Shown here: piece by piece, positions 63,084 to 64,000 of the stretch
Position numbering within the stretch: position 1 is the first letter of the stretch
Layout: each line of letters opens with the position of its first letter
Source: Mammaliicoccus sciuri
Lineage (GTDB): Bacteria; Bacillota; Bacilli; Staphylococcales; Staphylococcaceae
Direction: 5' to 3'
DNA: 64,000 nt
NCBI RefSeq assembly: GCF_002901825.1
Contig: NZ_PPQD01000018.1
Coordinates: 125,252-189,251, forward strand
Made by a program: the position numbers and the translations under genes
Notes under the pieces: model-generated
What the model was told of the DNA's origin: nothing
The model's input: only the letters and a program-made list of their open reading frames with translations
Database searches by the model: none

Positions 63084-63117
63084 ATTCCCTAATAACCTTT
63101 ACTCCCCTTGCACCTCA

Positions 63118-63720
63118 CTATATCCATCCTTTTTCTATTGCTTTCTGCCATGCATCAAACCGGTTATCTGCTTCTAATTTATCTATAATAATCGATGTAT
63201 AATTTCTGATTGTGCCGTCTGATAAATATAATTCTTTTGATATTTCTTTACTGGATAAGCCTTTGCCTATTTCTTTCAATACGAGTTGTTCTTTCGGACT
63301 TAATGGGTTTCTATCTTTAAACATTGATGTCATTAAAGATTCACTATATTCTTTATTACCGTCCATCACATTTTTAATTGTTTCTACAAGTTCATCTATT
63401 GATCGTTCTTTCAATACATATGCATCAACATCATTTGCTACCGCACTTTCAAAGTATCCTGGTCTTTTAAAAGTTGTAACGATGATGACTTTCGTATTTA
63501 AATTTGAATCTTTTACTTTTTTCAATACTTCTAATCCTGTCATTTTAGGCATTTCGACATCTAGTATCGCGACATCTGGCTCGAGAGTTTGAATTCCTTC
63601 CAACGCATCTTCGCCGTTTGAAAAGTCTCCTAGTATATTTAATTCATCATTTAGTTCCATCAATTGAACCATGGCTTTCCGTAACATTTCTTGGTCTTCT
63701 GCTATAACAATTGATATCAT
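63118..63720 (-). CDS. NarL/FixJ-family response regulator, DesR-like
   Basis: A 200-residue response regulator. Receiver domain 1-115 with phospho-acceptor Asp54 (VAILDVEMPKMTGLEVL) and TTFKRPGYF-S; LuxR-type helix-turn-helix about 135-190 (LSPKEQLVLKEIGKGLSSKEISKELYLSDGTIRNYTSIIIDKL). The TTF-RPGYF and NPLSPKE segments follow B. subtilis DesR, which responds to membrane fluidity. It overlaps the kinase gene by 4 nt. The desaturase or ABC target is not visible in this window. Confidence 0.88.
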   Translation of the reverse strand: MISIVIAEDQEMLRKAMVQLMELNDELNILGDFSNGEDALEGIQTLEPDVAILDVEMPKMTGLEVLKKVKDSNLNTKVIIVTTFKRPGYFESAVANDVDAYVLKERSIDELVETIKNVMDGNKEYSESLMTSMFKDRNPLSPKEQLVLKEIGKGLSSKEISKELYLSDGTIRNYTSIIIDKLEADNRFDAWQKAIEKGWI

Positions 63721-64000
63721 AATGTGTCATCCCCTCTAGGCAATGTTATCGTCATTTTTAATCCTTTATTTAAATTACTTACTTTTAATTGACCTTTTAA
63801 TGCATGAACACGATATTTGATACTCTTAAAATCATCTTCATCAATGTGTTTCATACCTATGCCGTCATCTATGATTACCAATGTTAAATGTTCATTTTCT
63901 TCAACGATTTCACCTGTTACTTTAGTAGCCTGTGCATGCTTAATGACATTGTTAACCGCTTCTCTCAAAATCATTGACAGTGCTGACTGCCGAGTTGGAC
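63717..64000 (-). CDS. Sensor histidine kinase, DesK-like (partial, runs off the right edge)
   Basis: The C-terminal ATPase domain of a HisKA_3-type kinase. The frame is open through the window end and reads ALSMILREAVNNVIKHAQA (N-box), VIIDDGIGM (G1 box), then LKGQLKVSNLNKG and ITLP. The internal ATG at 63974 lies inside the N-box and is not the start. The 4-nt overlap with the DesR-like regulator shows a two-component pair. Membrane and dimerisation domains lie beyond the window. Confidence 0.88.
   Translation of the reverse strand, partial: PTRQSALSMILREAVNNVIKHAQATKVTGEIVEENEHLTLVIIDDGIGMKHIDEDDFKSIKYRVHALKGQLKVSNLNKGLKMTITLPRGDDTL

Overview
The window is low-GC, densely coded Firmicute chromosome. 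Gene content places it in the Staphylococcaceae: MgrA and SarZ regulators, the HrtAB haem exporter with an HssR-type operator, the iron-regulated reductase IruO, a FusB-family EF-G protein, a PepA1-like type I toxin and two MpfA/MpfB-type CNNM proteins. Gene order around fruRKA-mpfA and mgrA-cydCD-uppP resembles S. aureus, but protein divergence, extra genes and unusual intergenic repeat arrays suggest a relative (possibly the Mammaliicoccus/sciuri group) rather than S. aureus. The species assignment is inference. No tRNA, rRNA, IS element, prophage or CRISPR array was seen. Layout: 1-6.8 kb holds a repeat array, mpfA with a structured leader, a hydrolase and the fructose PTS operon fruR-fruK-fruA. 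6.9-20 kb holds an M20 amidohydrolase, aldo-keto reductase, CobW GTPase, mgrA, cydDC, uppP, a coiled-coil protein, DUF188, LOG, DUF523, and the aldehyde dehydrogenase/DUF779 pair under a cre site. 20.5-29 kb holds two lipoproteins, an antiporter/TSUP operon, small membrane proteins and a hairpin-repeat array. 29-37 kb holds an amino-acid (probably cystine) ABC importer divergent from metY, with a matching 18-bp motif at each promoter; then a nitroreductase, hrtBA and OsmC. 37-44.5 kb holds an AlkA glycosylase, a Fur-boxed orphan siderophore-binding lipoprotein, a large 40-bp repeat array, a sucrose-type PTS with cre and palindromic operator, and a two-gene unit pairing an aberrant ureohydrolase with an NRAMP-like carrier lacking the metal ligands. 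44.5-48 kb looks accessory: a TmrB-like kinase, a PepA1/Fst type I toxin-antitoxin locus, an orphan second copy of its antisense RNA, small membrane proteins and a lone TarG permease. 48-64 kb holds split ThrE, a cysteine-free SarZ, TagI, NupC, two AKRs, Fur-boxed iruO, AraC, glpT with cre, a TetR/membrane-protein pair, mpfB, a FusB-family gene with a leader peptide, another hairpin array and a DesK/DesR-like two-component system cut by the right edge. Three families of non-coding repeats each occur twice or more in the window, always between genes: 40-bp tandem arrays (1-140, 39.0-39.4 kb), 41-bp hairpin arrays (27.7-28.0, 62.8-63.1 kb, both between convergent genes) and a ~39-bp element followed by a GGGACA/TGTCCC hairpin (20.4, 55.5 kb). 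Most gene ends carry perfect or near-perfect hairpin terminators. The most noteworthy candidates are the ureohydrolase/NRAMP pair, the toxin locus with its orphan antitoxin RNA, the mpfA leader, the FusB-family leader peptide, hrtAB with an HssR box but no adjacent hssRS, and SarZ without its redox cysteine.
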